Below, one piece after another: positions 52,279 to 61,100 of a stretch of 64,000 nt of DNA (position 1 is its first letter; the number at the start of each line of letters is the position of its first letter). The translations under genes were made by a program, and so were the position numbers. The notes under the pieces were generated by a model. The model searched no databases, was not told where the DNA came from, and saw nothing but the letters and a program-made list of their open reading frames with translations. Origin of the DNA: Planctomycetaceae bacterium (GTDB lineage Bacteria > Planctomycetota > Planctomycetia > Planctomycetales > Planctomycetaceae); the NCBI GenBank assembly GCA_041398785.1, contig JAWKUA010000002.1, positions 1-64,000 on the forward strand, read 5' to 3'.

Positions 52279-53955
52279 TCACACTCGACTGAGCGGTTTG
52301 AACCGTCCGCCGGCGGGAGCATCGGCTGCGTCGCCGAGACGTTCGCGGCGCTGCTGTTCGTAAATGCGATAATTGCCTTCGCACCAGACGACGCGACCGT
52401 CACCTTCAAACGCCAGGATGTGCGTGGCGATGCGGTCCAGAAACCAGCGATCGTGGCTGACAACCACAGCGCAGCCGCCGAAATTCGACAGGCCTTCTTC
52501 CAGAGCTCGCAGCGTGTCGACGTCCAGGTCGTTGGTCGGTTCGTCCAGCAGCAGCAGGTTGCCGCCGGATCGAAGCAGCTTGGCAAGATGAACGCGGTTG
52601 CGTTCTCCTCCGGACAGGTTGCCGACGAACTTCTGCTGATCGGAGCCTTTGAAGTTGAAACGTCCGCAATAGCTGCGGGCGTGAATCTTCGCCTTTCCGA
52701 CTTCCAGCGTATCGTGACCGCCGGAGATCTCCTGATACACGGTCTTCTTCGCATCCAGGGCATCGCGGGACTGGTCGACATACGAAAGAGAAACCGTTTC
52801 CCCGATCGTCAGAGTACCGGCGTCCGGCTGTTCCTGACCCATGATCATGCGGAACAGCGTCGTCTTGCCGGCACCGTTGGGTCCGATCACTCCCACGATT
52901 CCTCCCGGCGGCAGATCGAAATTCATGTCTTCGAACAGCAGCCGATCGCCGAACGACTTCTTCAGGTTCTTTGCCACAACAACCTGCTGGCCCAGCGGGC
53001 GCGACGTCGGGATTTGAATCTGAGCGGCTTCTTCGCGGGCATCATATTCGCGTGCCGCCAGTTCCTTGTACCGATCCAGTCGTGCCTTGTTCTTGGACGA
53101 ACGGGCTTTCGGCGACATCCTCACCCATTCCAGTTCGCGCTTCAGTTCCTTCTGACGCCGGCTTTCAGAACGTTCTTCCTGAGCCAGCCGCTTCTGCTTC
53201 TGTTCGAGCCACGATGTGTAATTGCCTTCAAACGGAATGCCGCGGCCGCGATCCATCTCCAGAATCCAGCCGGCGACGTTGTCCAGAAAATAGCGGTCGT
53301 GAGTCACCGCCACGACGGTTCCCGGAAAACTGTCCAGAAACTTTTCCAGCCACGCGATCGACGACGCGTCCAGATGGTTGGTCGGTTCGTCCAGCAGCAG
53401 AATGTCGGGATTCATCAGCAGCAACTGGCACAGGGCGACTCGGCGTTTTTCGCCTCCGGACAGCGTTTCGACGATGGCATCCGCGGACGGAAGCTGCATC
53501 GCGTCGGCAGCGATTTCCAGAGTGCGGTCCAGTTCCCACAGGTTGGCCGCGTCGATCTGATCCTGAACTCTGGCCTGTTCGTCCAGCAGTTTCTCCATTT
53601 GCTCCGGCGTCATGTCTTCACCGAGCTGCATGCTGATTGCGTTGAATCGATCCAGAATGGCCCGCGAATCGGCGACGGCTTCTTCAACACATTCACCGAC
53701 CGTCTTCCTGGGATCGAGCCGGGGTTCCTGCGGAAAGTAGCCGATCCGGATGCCCTTCGCGGGACGCACCGTGCCCATGAAGTCCTTGTCTTCGCCGGCC
53801 ATGATCTTCAGCAGCGTACTCTTACCGGACCCGTTGATGCCCAGCACACCGATCTTCGCGCCGGGGTAGAACGCCAGCCAGATGTCGGACAACACCTCTT
53901 TCTCGTCATAAATGCGAGTGAGGTGTTCGATCGTCATGATGTATTGTTCAGCCAT
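52279..53955 (-). CDS. ettA: Energy-dependent translational throttle protein EttA (ABC-F)
   Basis: An ABC-F ATPase of 558 residues that binds the ribosomal E site and gates the first elongation step according to ATP/ADP. Two ABC domains are seen: Walker A GINGSGKST and GPNGAGKTT, signatures LSGGEKRRVALC and LSGGERNRVHLA, Walker B DEPTNHLD and DEPTNDLD. Between them lies the basic tRNA-interaction linker (KQKRLAQEERSESRRQKELK). Length and domain order match EttA rather than other ABC-F proteins. Overlaps the next gene upstream by eight bases. Confidence 0.96.
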   Translation of the reverse strand: MAEQYIMTIEHLTRIYDEKEVLSDIWLAFYPGAKIGVLGINGSGKSTLLKIMAGEDKDFMGTVRPAKGIRIGYFPQEPRLDPRKTVGECVEEAVADSRAILDRFNAISMQLGEDMTPEQMEKLLDEQARVQDQIDAANLWELDRTLEIAADAMQLPSADAIVETLSGGEKRRVALCQLLLMNPDILLLDEPTNHLDASSIAWLEKFLDSFPGTVVAVTHDRYFLDNVAGWILEMDRGRGIPFEGNYTSWLEQKQKRLAQEERSESRRQKELKRELEWVRMSPKARSSKNKARLDRYKELAAREYDAREEAAQIQIPTSRPLGQQVVVAKNLKKSFGDRLLFEDMNFDLPPGGIVGVIGPNGAGKTTLFRMIMGQEQPDAGTLTIGETVSLSYVDQSRDALDAKKTVYQEISGGHDTLEVGKAKIHARSYCGRFNFKGSDQQKFVGNLSGGERNRVHLAKLLRSGGNLLLLDEPTNDLDVDTLRALEEGLSNFGGCAVVVSHDRWFLDRIATHILAFEGDGRVVWCEGNYRIYEQQRRERLGDAADAPAGGRFKPLSRV

Positions 53956-54514
53956 GCTTTTTGCTTGCCGCGTACGTTCGGCTCAGTTCAGCGAAGAGTT
54001 GTTGAAGAAATTCCAGTGCCTGCGGGTAGACGTTCGCGTCCGAACTGGCTCGCGGCCCGGCCACGTTGAGGACGCGAATTCTATTGCGGCGAACCCAGTC
54101 GACAACTGACGGAATGTGATCGCAGCCGGAAATCGTTTCGGAAAGCAGAGTGCGCTGCGTCGGCGGCAGAAGGTGAATCACCAGCAGCGGCTTTTCCAGT
54201 TTCCGAGCGACGTCGATGGTCAGTCGCGTGCCGCTGCTGATGTCATCCAGCACGACGACCAGTGTTCCGTCCGCATCGCGAACGTTCCATTCCGTACGGA
54301 CAGCGTACGATCGGGCGGCCGTTTCCAGCAGCGGGTATTCGACGGGAACACGTCCGTCTTCCGCCCGGCGTCCGCGGGGACACCAGCCGCCGATGTCGAT
54401 TTCGGCGGCGATCGCGGCATCCAGCGCGGCTCGGTCGACTCCTGTCTGTCCACCGGAAATCACGCGTGAGACCGCGACCGGCTTTCTGCGGCGCGGCGTC
54501 TGCTGTTTCGCCAT
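53948..54514 (-). CDS. YpsA/molybdenum-carrier-like Rossmann protein
   Basis: A 188-residue protein with VISGGQTGVDRAALDAAI near residues 18-35, GGWCPRGRRAEDG, a middle TLVVVLDDISSGTRLTID and VLNVAGPRASS near the end. This is the pattern of the putative molybdenum carrier/DprA-like SLOG superfamily (PF12694). Its function in bacteria is open; nucleotide binding is likely. It overlaps ettA by eight bases and precedes it on the transcript. Confidence 0.85.
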   Translation of the reverse strand: MAKQQTPRRRKPVAVSRVISGGQTGVDRAALDAAIAAEIDIGGWCPRGRRAEDGRVPVEYPLLETAARSYAVRTEWNVRDADGTLVVVLDDISSGTRLTIDVARKLEKPLLVIHLLPPTQRTLLSETISGCDHIPSVVDWVRRNRIRVLNVAGPRASSDANVYPQALEFLQQLFAELSRTYAASKKHG

Positions 54515-54681
54515 TTACGAACGTCCCTGACTGCTGCTGTCCTTCGTGGTCGTTGACACAGCCAGTCTATCGAAACATGAAACTCGGCGAAATCCGTCGG
54601 AACTGCACAACACGTCGTTCATTCGCGGGACACAGGTTCGCGGCCCGCTGCAATCAGTGACTGGACGCCGGTCCAAAAACA

Positions 54682-54936
54682 TCAAATCTGAAAGTCCGGC
54701 CACGACGCGTCGTCGCGCGACTTTCGCTTCTCAGACGGTGCGCGATATCGTCGCAGGCGCTGGAAGATCCGGTGAACGAGGATTCCCCACAAGACGGGCA
54801 GTACGACGCAGCCGGCGACGAACCAGATGGACACCAATGGCTCTGCCGCGACCGGCTCACCGGGCGCAGTCGGTGGCGTTTGCGACTCGGTCAGGCTGGC
54901 GGAGTCAGCAGGCGGTGCTGTATCGAGCGACAACAA
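54682..54936 (-). CDS. Small single-pass membrane protein, unknown function
   Basis: An 84-residue frame beginning with TTG. A Pro/Ala-rich leader is followed by a membrane helix (about 36-54, LVSIWFVAGCVVLPVLWGIL), a basic stop-transfer RIFQRLRRYR and a C-terminus ending WPDFQI. The composition is protein-like but no ATG exists in the frame before an upstream stop, so the start is uncertain. Confidence 0.42.
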   Translation of the reverse strand: MLSLDTAPPADSASLTESQTPPTAPGEPVAAEPLVSIWFVAGCVVLPVLWGILVHRIFQRLRRYRAPSEKRKSRDDASWPDFQI

Positions 54937-55056
54937 GGGATCAACGCTTCAGCGAACATTCCGAAGACGAACGGTGATCGCCGGGTTGTAGGCCACGCGA
55001 CAGCAAATGAACAGAAGGCCGGACGCTGAATTCTCCGGCAGTCACGCGTTTGGAAT

Positions 55057-55800
55057 TCACGAGGCAATCCGAAGGGACATCTTCCGCATGTCCTGAACGC
55101 GGTAAAGTGGTCGGCCGCGTTTGTCCTGCAGACTGACGTCAACCTGACCGCGCACATCCACAGCATCGCCGCTTCGCAGACCCTGCAATTGGTGCGGCTG
55201 GACCAGCAGATTCAGATCGCCGTGGTAACGGTCGGATTCGGTCAGACTGTAGGTCACGCTCCACTGACGCGACGCTTCGTCAAACCTGAGAATCCCGCGC
55301 AGCCAGCGGTAGTTGTCTTCGTCAAACCCGAACTGCGGCACGATGCGCCGAGTCGAAACGGACGTCACAGTGACTCCGCCAGCTTCGTTCAGCGGCTGGC
55401 TGCCTGGATGCAGTTCTGTCGTCGGGCCGAGATCGCTGTCGAACATGTTGCCGTTCGGATTGACTTCCCTGGGATTCGGAACTCCGCCTTCTGAATCATT
55501 CCGCTGGTAAAACTGTCCATCGCCGCCGTTCGTGCCGGGAGACGGCTGCCATGTGTCCGTGGCGTCTTCATAGGTGTTCGTTCCGGGGCTGGAAGGTTCG
55601 TATGGCGGCGCATTGCTTTCCGGGATGTACAAAGTGCCTGGTGCCGACGGCGCCAGATTCTGCGGCGGCGCGTACATCGGCTGAGCTCCATACGGACCGC
55701 GCGGATACATATACGGGTTGTAGCAACCGGCAACCGGCAGCACGCAGGCAGCGATCATCAGAACCACGGCACCCGGCAGGGAGGTTTGACGTGGAGACAT
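55057..55800 (-). CDS. Lipoprotein, unknown function
   Basis: A 247-residue protein. The signal peptide ends in a good lipobox (LPVAGC, Cys26). A long disordered Pro/Tyr/Asn/Gly-rich part follows (about 27-135, YNPYMYPRGPYGAQPMYAPP). The C-terminal 110 residues form a soluble beta-rich domain (FGFDEDNYRWLRGILRFDE, LNLLVQPHQLQGLRSGDAVD, RGQVDVSLQDKRGRPLYRV), similar in feel to OB-like domains. Envelope location expected; function unknown. Confidence 0.72.
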   Translation of the reverse strand: MSPRQTSLPGAVVLMIAACVLPVAGCYNPYMYPRGPYGAQPMYAPPQNLAPSAPGTLYIPESNAPPYEPSSPGTNTYEDATDTWQPSPGTNGGDGQFYQRNDSEGGVPNPREVNPNGNMFDSDLGPTTELHPGSQPLNEAGGVTVTSVSTRRIVPQFGFDEDNYRWLRGILRFDEASRQWSVTYSLTESDRYHGDLNLLVQPHQLQGLRSGDAVDVRGQVDVSLQDKRGRPLYRVQDMRKMSLRIAS

Positions 55801-56246
55801 GGGTGGCTCCCGTGAAGACGGGGACGATGCGCCCCGCAGGCAGGTACAGGTGACGGGAAATCAGCGTATTCCGAAGCAGACAGCAGTCAGCCGTTCGGAT
55901 TTCCGGGCTGATTCAGGCGAAACCACGGCCGGCTGGCAGCAGTCAGGCATTCAGACAGGAAGAGGGGGAATGTTCTGCCGTTCCGTTTCATGATTCGGCA
56001 GGATCTGCGCGGGATGTACCTGATCCCGAATTCTGTGTCCAGACCGGTTTGACCGTCGTCACGCGCACGTTTGTCGCCGGTCCGGCGTCCGGGCGAACGA
56101 CCCTTCAGCGCAAGTCGGCGGTGGCGCAGATGGATTCGGCGGTTGGCCGCGATCGCCGTTCGAAACAATCGGCCGTGGCAATTGTCCGGAAGCAGCGGCG
56201 GAGTGAGTCTTATCGACCTTGCTGTCCGGCGGCTGCATCGCTGGCT
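55801..56246. other. Intergenic region, no gene recognised
   Basis: The 446 bases between two minus-strand lipoprotein genes hold only short Arg/Pro-rich open frames. No repeat or terminator stands out. The promoter of the larger lipoprotein is expected at its left end. Confidence 0.45.
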
Positions 56247-56534
56247 TCAGTCGATGCCGAGGTTGCGTTCGATGTTTCGAGCGTCCTCGGACATCACCAG
56301 GTTCTGCCACCAGCGGTCCGGGTCGCGTTCGCGAGGAAGTTCAGCGCGGCCTTCGTCGCCGACGAAACCCCATTCGTCCGGCTGATCGTCCACATCGGCG
56401 GGTTCGTCAAATGGACGAGGACGAAACATCCTCATCGTCTGGCTCATCGCGTCGCGGCCCGATTCAAAGACCGCACAACCGGTTGACGCGCTTAGCAAAA
56501 CTGCAACGATTCCTGTCACATACACGCGTTTCAT
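56247..56534 (-). CDS. Small lipoprotein, unknown function
   Basis: A 95-residue protein: a signal peptide with lipobox-like ASTGC (Cys20), then an acidic, Arg/Pro-rich chain (FRPRPFDEPADVDDQPDEWG) and a conserved-looking end DRWWQNLVMSEDARNIERNL. The frame extends upstream to 56603, but ATG 56534 (MKRVYV) begins the signal peptide. Not recognised. Confidence 0.6.
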   Translation of the reverse strand: MKRVYVTGIVAVLLSASTGCAVFESGRDAMSQTMRMFRPRPFDEPADVDDQPDEWGFVGDEGRAELPRERDPDRWWQNLVMSEDARNIERNLGID

Positions 56535-56639
56535 GGTCGAAATCCGGTTGTCTGGTCTGTCAGTCAGAAGAATGTCTCCGTTCGGACGACAAGTGTCACC
56601 CATCGACGAAAGCGCGCCCAGATTGAAGAAGGGGTTCTG

Positions 56640-57335
56640 ATGCCGTCACTGGATGTTCTGGTCGTGGCACCGCATCCGGATGATGCCGAAATCAGCGTAG
56701 GCGGCATTATTGCTGTCTCTCGACGGCAGAATCTGCGAGTTGGCGTGCTGGATCTGACCTCCGGCGAGCCGACGCCGCACGGCACCCCGGAACGTCGAGC
56801 CCGGGAAACCGCCGAAGCAACTGCGGTGCTGGACCTTTCCTGGCGACGTAACCTGGATCTTCCAAACCGCAGCCTCCAGCCCACCCTGGAAGCTCGCCGC
56901 CGCATCGCGGAAGTCTTTCGGGAAACACAGCCTCGCATCATCCTGGCCCCGTATTGGCAGGACGCCCATCCCGACCATGTTGCAGCCAGCAGCCTTTGCG
57001 ACGAAGCCAGGTTCTGGGCGAAACTCAGCCGCTCCGACCTTGCCGGAGATCCCTTCTGGCCGTCAACGCTGCTGCACTATTTCAGCATCCACCTGCGGAT
57101 TCACCCGGCCGCGTCTGTCGTCGTCGACATTTCGGGGCAGATCGAAGCCAAGATGCAGGCCGTGACCGCCTACCGCAGCCAGTTGATTGAAGGCCGCCCG
57201 GATCAGCATCCAACCGCCATCGACGATATCCGCGACAGAGCTCGTTACTGGGGCTGGACCATCGGCCGAAGCTACGCAGAACCATTGCTGAATCGCGAAC
57301 AAATCGGCGTCGCGTCGCTTCAAAGTCTGTTGTAG
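56640..57335 (+). CDS. bshB1: PIG-L deacetylase, BshB1 type
   Basis: A 231-residue zinc deacetylase of the BshB1 subfamily, which removes acetyl from GlcNAc-malate in bacillithiol synthesis. Seen directly: LVVAPHPDDAEISVGG (His12, Asp14, Asp15), DLTSGEPTPHGTPERRA, RNLDLPNRSL, APYWQDAHPDHVAAS and HYFSIHLR with VVVDISGQIEAKMQAV. The length and the GTPE/HPDH motifs match BshB1 better than the other PIG-L gene in the window. BshA and BshC are not present here, so bacillithiol production is inference. Confidence 0.88.
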   Translation: MPSLDVLVVAPHPDDAEISVGGIIAVSRRQNLRVGVLDLTSGEPTPHGTPERRARETAEATAVLDLSWRRNLDLPNRSLQPTLEARRRIAEVFRETQPRIILAPYWQDAHPDHVAASSLCDEARFWAKLSRSDLAGDPFWPSTLLHYFSIHLRIHPAASVVVDISGQIEAKMQAVTAYRSQLIEGRPDQHPTAIDDIRDRARYWGWTIGRSYAEPLLNREQIGVASLQSLL

Positions 57336-57541
57336 CTGGACAGCACCCGGTTTTCCTCAACGTCAGCTTGTAGCGCCATCGCGACCTGTGCCGTTTGATT
57401 TCACATGCGGCCATCACTACGCTCCGCGCTGGTTCTTGAAATTCCTTCCGGGCAGCAACTTTGTCTGCTCACATCGGCGGCGCCGGACGTAGGCACCAGC
57501 GTCTGGTGCGAAACTGTACCATCCATTTCGTGGAGACGACT

Positions 57542-58762
57542 GTGAAGAAAATTGTCGCGATCGCAATTCTGCTTTCAGGATCGGCGTGTGCCGGAAATGA
57601 ATTTAAGGACGTCAGACAGGAATCTCTCAACGTCAGCACGGAGCGCGCTTTTGAAAATCTGATCTTCGAACGTCCGATCGTCGTGACTCACGCCGGCGAT
57701 GGTACCAATCGACTGTTTGTCGCCGAACAGGAAGGCACCATCAAAGTCATTCCCGGCGATCAGGATGTCGAGGAAGCAGACGTGTTCCTCAATATCCGAA
57801 AGAAGGTCGTCTACAAGGACAACCAGAACGAAGAAGGCCTGCTGGGTTTTGCATTCCATCCGAAATACAGCCAGAACGGCGAGTTCTTCCTGTACTACAC
57901 AACCACGGACGCGGAACACACCTCCGTGATCTCGCGATTCCGAGTCTCAAAGGATGACCCCAATAAAGCCGACCCTGCCTCCGAAGAAGAAATCATGAGA
58001 ATCCCGCAGCCGTTCTGGAATCACAACGGCGGCACCATCGTCTTTGGACCTGACGGGTACCTGTACGTGGGTCTCGGCGACGGCGGACTCGCCAACGATC
58101 CACAGGGCAACGGACAGAATCTGCTCACGCTGCTCGGTTCCATCCTGCGGATCGATGTTGACCACAAAGCCGATGGCAAAAACTACGCCATCCCCAAAGA
58201 CAATCCGTTCATCGGAAAGCAGGTGCCCGCCGGACGTCAGGGGGAAACCAGACCTGCGCGACCGGAAATCTATGCCTATGGCCTGCGAAATGTCTGGCGA
58301 ATGGCGTTCGACCGTGAAACCGGCAGGCTGTGGGCCGGCGATGTGGGACAAAACCTGTGGGAAGAAATCAACATCATCGAAAAGGGCGGCAACTACGGCT
58401 GGAATACCAGGGAAGCCACTCACTGGTTCCATCCCGACGGCAATGATGTCAATCGCACCGACCTGATTGATCCGATCTGGGAATACCACCACGATGTTGG
58501 CAAGTCCATCACCGGAGGCACCGTCTATCGCGGGCAGCGGGTCCCGGAACTATCGGGAAAGTATGTCTACGCCGACTATGTCACCGGCCGGTTCTGGGCA
58601 CTGGAATATGATGAAAAGAGCGGGAAGGCAGTTGCCAATTATTCGCTGAAATCGCCGGGTGATCCGCTGCCTGTGATGAGTTTCGGCGAAGATGAAAAAG
58701 GTGACGTCTACTTCACAACGCCGTTCGGACAGTTGTACCGGTTCAAGTCGGGCAACGAATGA
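57542..58762 (+). CDS. PQQ-dependent sugar (glucose/sorbosone-type) dehydrogenase
   Basis: A 406-residue exported six-bladed propeller of the soluble glucose dehydrogenase family. The signal peptide ends near SACAGN. Seen directly: VVTHAGDGTNRLFVAEQ, EEGLLGFAFHPKY, the active-site WNHNGGTIVFGPDGYLYVGL, GDGG, AYGLRNVWRMAFDR and DVGQNLWEEINIIEKGGNYG. These enzymes oxidise sugars or other alcohols with PQQ in the periplasm. GTG 57542 was chosen; the frame is open upstream to 57461, which is not protein-like. It is followed after 21 bases by the ABC ATPase gene. Confidence 0.9.
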   Translation: MKKIVAIAILLSGSACAGNEFKDVRQESLNVSTERAFENLIFERPIVVTHAGDGTNRLFVAEQEGTIKVIPGDQDVEEADVFLNIRKKVVYKDNQNEEGLLGFAFHPKYSQNGEFFLYYTTTDAEHTSVISRFRVSKDDPNKADPASEEEIMRIPQPFWNHNGGTIVFGPDGYLYVGLGDGGLANDPQGNGQNLLTLLGSILRIDVDHKADGKNYAIPKDNPFIGKQVPAGRQGETRPARPEIYAYGLRNVWRMAFDRETGRLWAGDVGQNLWEEINIIEKGGNYGWNTREATHWFHPDGNDVNRTDLIDPIWEYHHDVGKSITGGTVYRGQRVPELSGKYVYADYVTGRFWALEYDEKSGKAVANYSLKSPGDPLPVMSFGEDEKGDVYFTTPFGQLYRFKSGNE

Positions 58763-58783
58763 TTCCTCACACCACGGTTCACG

Positions 58784-59473
58784 ATGTCGCTGCTCCTTGA
58801 AAATGTCCGCAAGGCCTACCGCGAACCGGACGGCAACCGACTGCCGGTACTGGGTATCGAGCGGTACGAACTGACCCGCGGCGAACAGGCCGCGCTGGTG
58901 GGTTCCAGCGGTGGCGGCAAGACAACTCTGCTGAACGTGATCTCCGGGATTCTGCTGCCGGATGCAGGAAAGGTTGTTGTGGACGGCAGAGACATTTCTC
59001 GCCTGCCCGAAGTTGTCAGAGATCGCTTTCGGGCGGCGAAGATCGGATTTGTGTTCCAGACTTTTAACCTGCTGCCGGCGTTTTCCGCGCTGGAGAATGT
59101 TCTGCTGGGAATGTCTTTTTCCGGCCGCGGCGTCGACAGGGCGTTCGCGGTTTCCCTGCTGGAACGAGTCGGCCTGAAGAATCGTCTGCACCATCTTCCG
59201 CAGAGAATGTCCGTCGGCGAACAGCAGCGGGTTTCCGTCGCGCGGGCCATGGCAAACAAGCCCGTCCTGCTGCTGGCAGACGAACCGACCGCGAATGTCG
59301 ATCCGGCCAATCAGGAACTGATCCTGAATCTGATCCGGGACACCTGCCGCGAAAACAGCGTTTCTCTGCTGATGGTAACGCATGCCATGGAAGTCGCCAC
59401 CACCTTCGACCGGGTCGACCGCCTGGCCGACTTCAATAAGCCGGAAACGTCAGTTCCGGGAGTCACCGCATGA
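58784..59473 (+). CDS. ABC transporter ATP-binding protein (LolD/MacB type)
   Basis: A 229-residue ATPase of the MacB/LolD type. Seen directly: Walker A GSSGGGKTTLLN, Q-loop FQTFNLLPAFSALENV, signature MSVGEQQRVSVARAM (a variant of LSGGQ) and Walker B LLLADEPTANVD. Its stop overlaps the start of the permease (ATGA), so they make one unit. Such pairs do mechanical work on periplasmic substrates rather than classical transport. Confidence 0.92.
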   Translation: MSLLLENVRKAYREPDGNRLPVLGIERYELTRGEQAALVGSSGGGKTTLLNVISGILLPDAGKVVVDGRDISRLPEVVRDRFRAAKIGFVFQTFNLLPAFSALENVLLGMSFSGRGVDRAFAVSLLERVGLKNRLHHLPQRMSVGEQQRVSVARAMANKPVLLLADEPTANVDPANQELILNLIRDTCRENSVSLLMVTHAMEVATTFDRVDRLADFNKPETSVPGVTA

Positions 59474-60813
59474 ACCTGCTGACGATTGCCTGGAAAAGTG
59501 TGAAGCAAAGAAAGCTGGCGTCGCTGCTGACCGCGCTTAGCGTTGCACTGGGCGTCATGGCGATGGTGATCGTGCTGGTGTTCGCCAGCGCTGTTGACGG
59601 CAGCTTCAATCAGCGCGCGATCGGCTGGGACCTGATTATCGGGCCGCAGGGCAGTGAGCAGCAACTTGTGCTCAGCGCCGTGTATCGGATCCAGGGAGCA
59701 ATCGGCAACCTGCCGTATGCCTACTGGGACGAAATCAAATCCGATCGACGCGTTGTCGCAGCCGTGCCGCTGGCATTCGGCGACGCGACGGAGCAGGGAG
59801 CGTTCCCGATTGTCGGCACGACGGGCGAGTATTTTCAGCATGACTACATGCCCGACACTCCCTTTCAGATCCGCGGCAAGCGAATCAACGGCCTGTACGA
59901 TGCGATCATTGGCTCGGAAGTTGCGCGCGTCAATAACTGGGACGTCGGCACACAGTTTCAGATCCAGCATGGCGGCGGTGACAAGCATATTCACGATGAC
60001 AAATTCACCGTCGTGGCGGTCATCAGACAGACGGGCACGCCGAATGATCGAACTGTCTTCATCAACCTGGAAGGTTTTCTGGCTCTGGACGGACATTCCA
60101 AACCGGTCGACGAGGTCCGTGACCGGATCCAGAAGTTCTATGCCGAAGATCCGACGCGCCGGGATGCGCTGCTCGCGCAACTGGACGACTATCGCGAGCA
60201 TCTCGCGGAGGACGAAGCTGCCGGAGTCGACCACGGCCATGCTCATCATCACGAAACGCCCGAAGCCATGAAGGAAGTAACGGCGATTCTGGTAAAGATG
60301 CGGTCTCAGTTTGATACGGTCAGCTTCAACGCACAAATCAACGACGGATTCCGCGCGATGTCCGTCAACCCCATCATTCCCATCAGGCGGCTGATGGTGA
60401 ATCTAGTGGGACCGATTCGAAACATTCTGATGGCGCTTACGGCGATGATCATCCTTGTCTCCGGGGTCAGTATCTTCGTGAGCATCTACAACAGCATGTC
60501 CGATCGTCGTCGAGAGATCGGCATCATGCGCGCTCTGGGTGCTCGCCGAGGCAGCGTGTTCGGAATCGTGCTGGCGGAATCCGCTGTGTTGTGCGTCTTC
60601 GGCGGTGTTGCCGGCTGGCTCGCTGGTCACGGGCTGGCGGTCGTGCTGGCTCCGTATGCCAGCACGCGTACCGGATTGCTGCTAAATCGATGGGCCGTCA
60701 ATCCCTGGGAAGCCGTGCTGTTTCCGGTGTTGCTGGTGCTGGCGGTGTTGGTTGGCTTTCTGCCAGCGATGACCGCATACCGCACGAATGTCGCCGACGC
60801 ACTGGGCAGTTGA
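59470..60813 (+). CDS. FtsX-like ABC permease with His-rich periplasmic loop
   Basis: A 447-residue permease of the MacB/FtsX type. The N-terminal helix (about 18-42) is followed by a large periplasmic MacB-like domain and three C-terminal helices (about 315-340, 365-395, 415-440) with the FtsX pattern DRRREIGIMRALGARRGSV. The periplasmic part carries an unusual His-rich loop, DHGHAHHHETPE (His255, 257, 259-261), besides His167, His173 and His175. These suggest metal binding. Forms a unit with the preceding ATPase (ATGA overlap). Confidence 0.9.
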   Translation: MNLLTIAWKSVKQRKLASLLTALSVALGVMAMVIVLVFASAVDGSFNQRAIGWDLIIGPQGSEQQLVLSAVYRIQGAIGNLPYAYWDEIKSDRRVVAAVPLAFGDATEQGAFPIVGTTGEYFQHDYMPDTPFQIRGKRINGLYDAIIGSEVARVNNWDVGTQFQIQHGGGDKHIHDDKFTVVAVIRQTGTPNDRTVFINLEGFLALDGHSKPVDEVRDRIQKFYAEDPTRRDALLAQLDDYREHLAEDEAAGVDHGHAHHHETPEAMKEVTAILVKMRSQFDTVSFNAQINDGFRAMSVNPIIPIRRLMVNLVGPIRNILMALTAMIILVSGVSIFVSIYNSMSDRRREIGIMRALGARRGSVFGIVLAESAVLCVFGGVAGWLAGHGLAVVLAPYASTRTGLLLNRWAVNPWEAVLFPVLLVLAVLVGFLPAMTAYRTNVADALGS

Positions 60814-60912
60814 CTTCAGAAAAACCGGCAAAGACTGCCGCGGCGGGGCTCGTGTTGTCGTAAGTGCCTTTACTCAAAGCCGTTACAGCCAGCACCGACC
60901 CCCGACACGCTA

Positions 60913-60942
60913 TTGACCATAAGTCGCCCGCGGACCTACACT
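60913..60942 (+). promoter_or_regulatory. Possible sigma-70-type promoter upstream of the LptD-like gene
   Basis: TTGACC (60913-60918) and TACACT (60937-60942) are separated by 18 bases. Five of six and four of six positions match the consensus. It lies about 158 bases before the ATG of the LptD-like gene. Without transcript data it is only a candidate. Confidence 0.3.
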
Positions 60943-61100
60943 GCCGCGCGTCGAAATCGGCCGGCAGCGCCGCCGTTTCGCGTCCCTTTCATCCTGCCAA
61001 AGACAGCCGTCTGTCGCTCCTGCGTCGGCTGCCAGCGCAAGTTCCCCTCTCCAATCCCTCCGCACGCTCCCGCCGCTTCTCTCAACCGTTCGGTCTTCAA

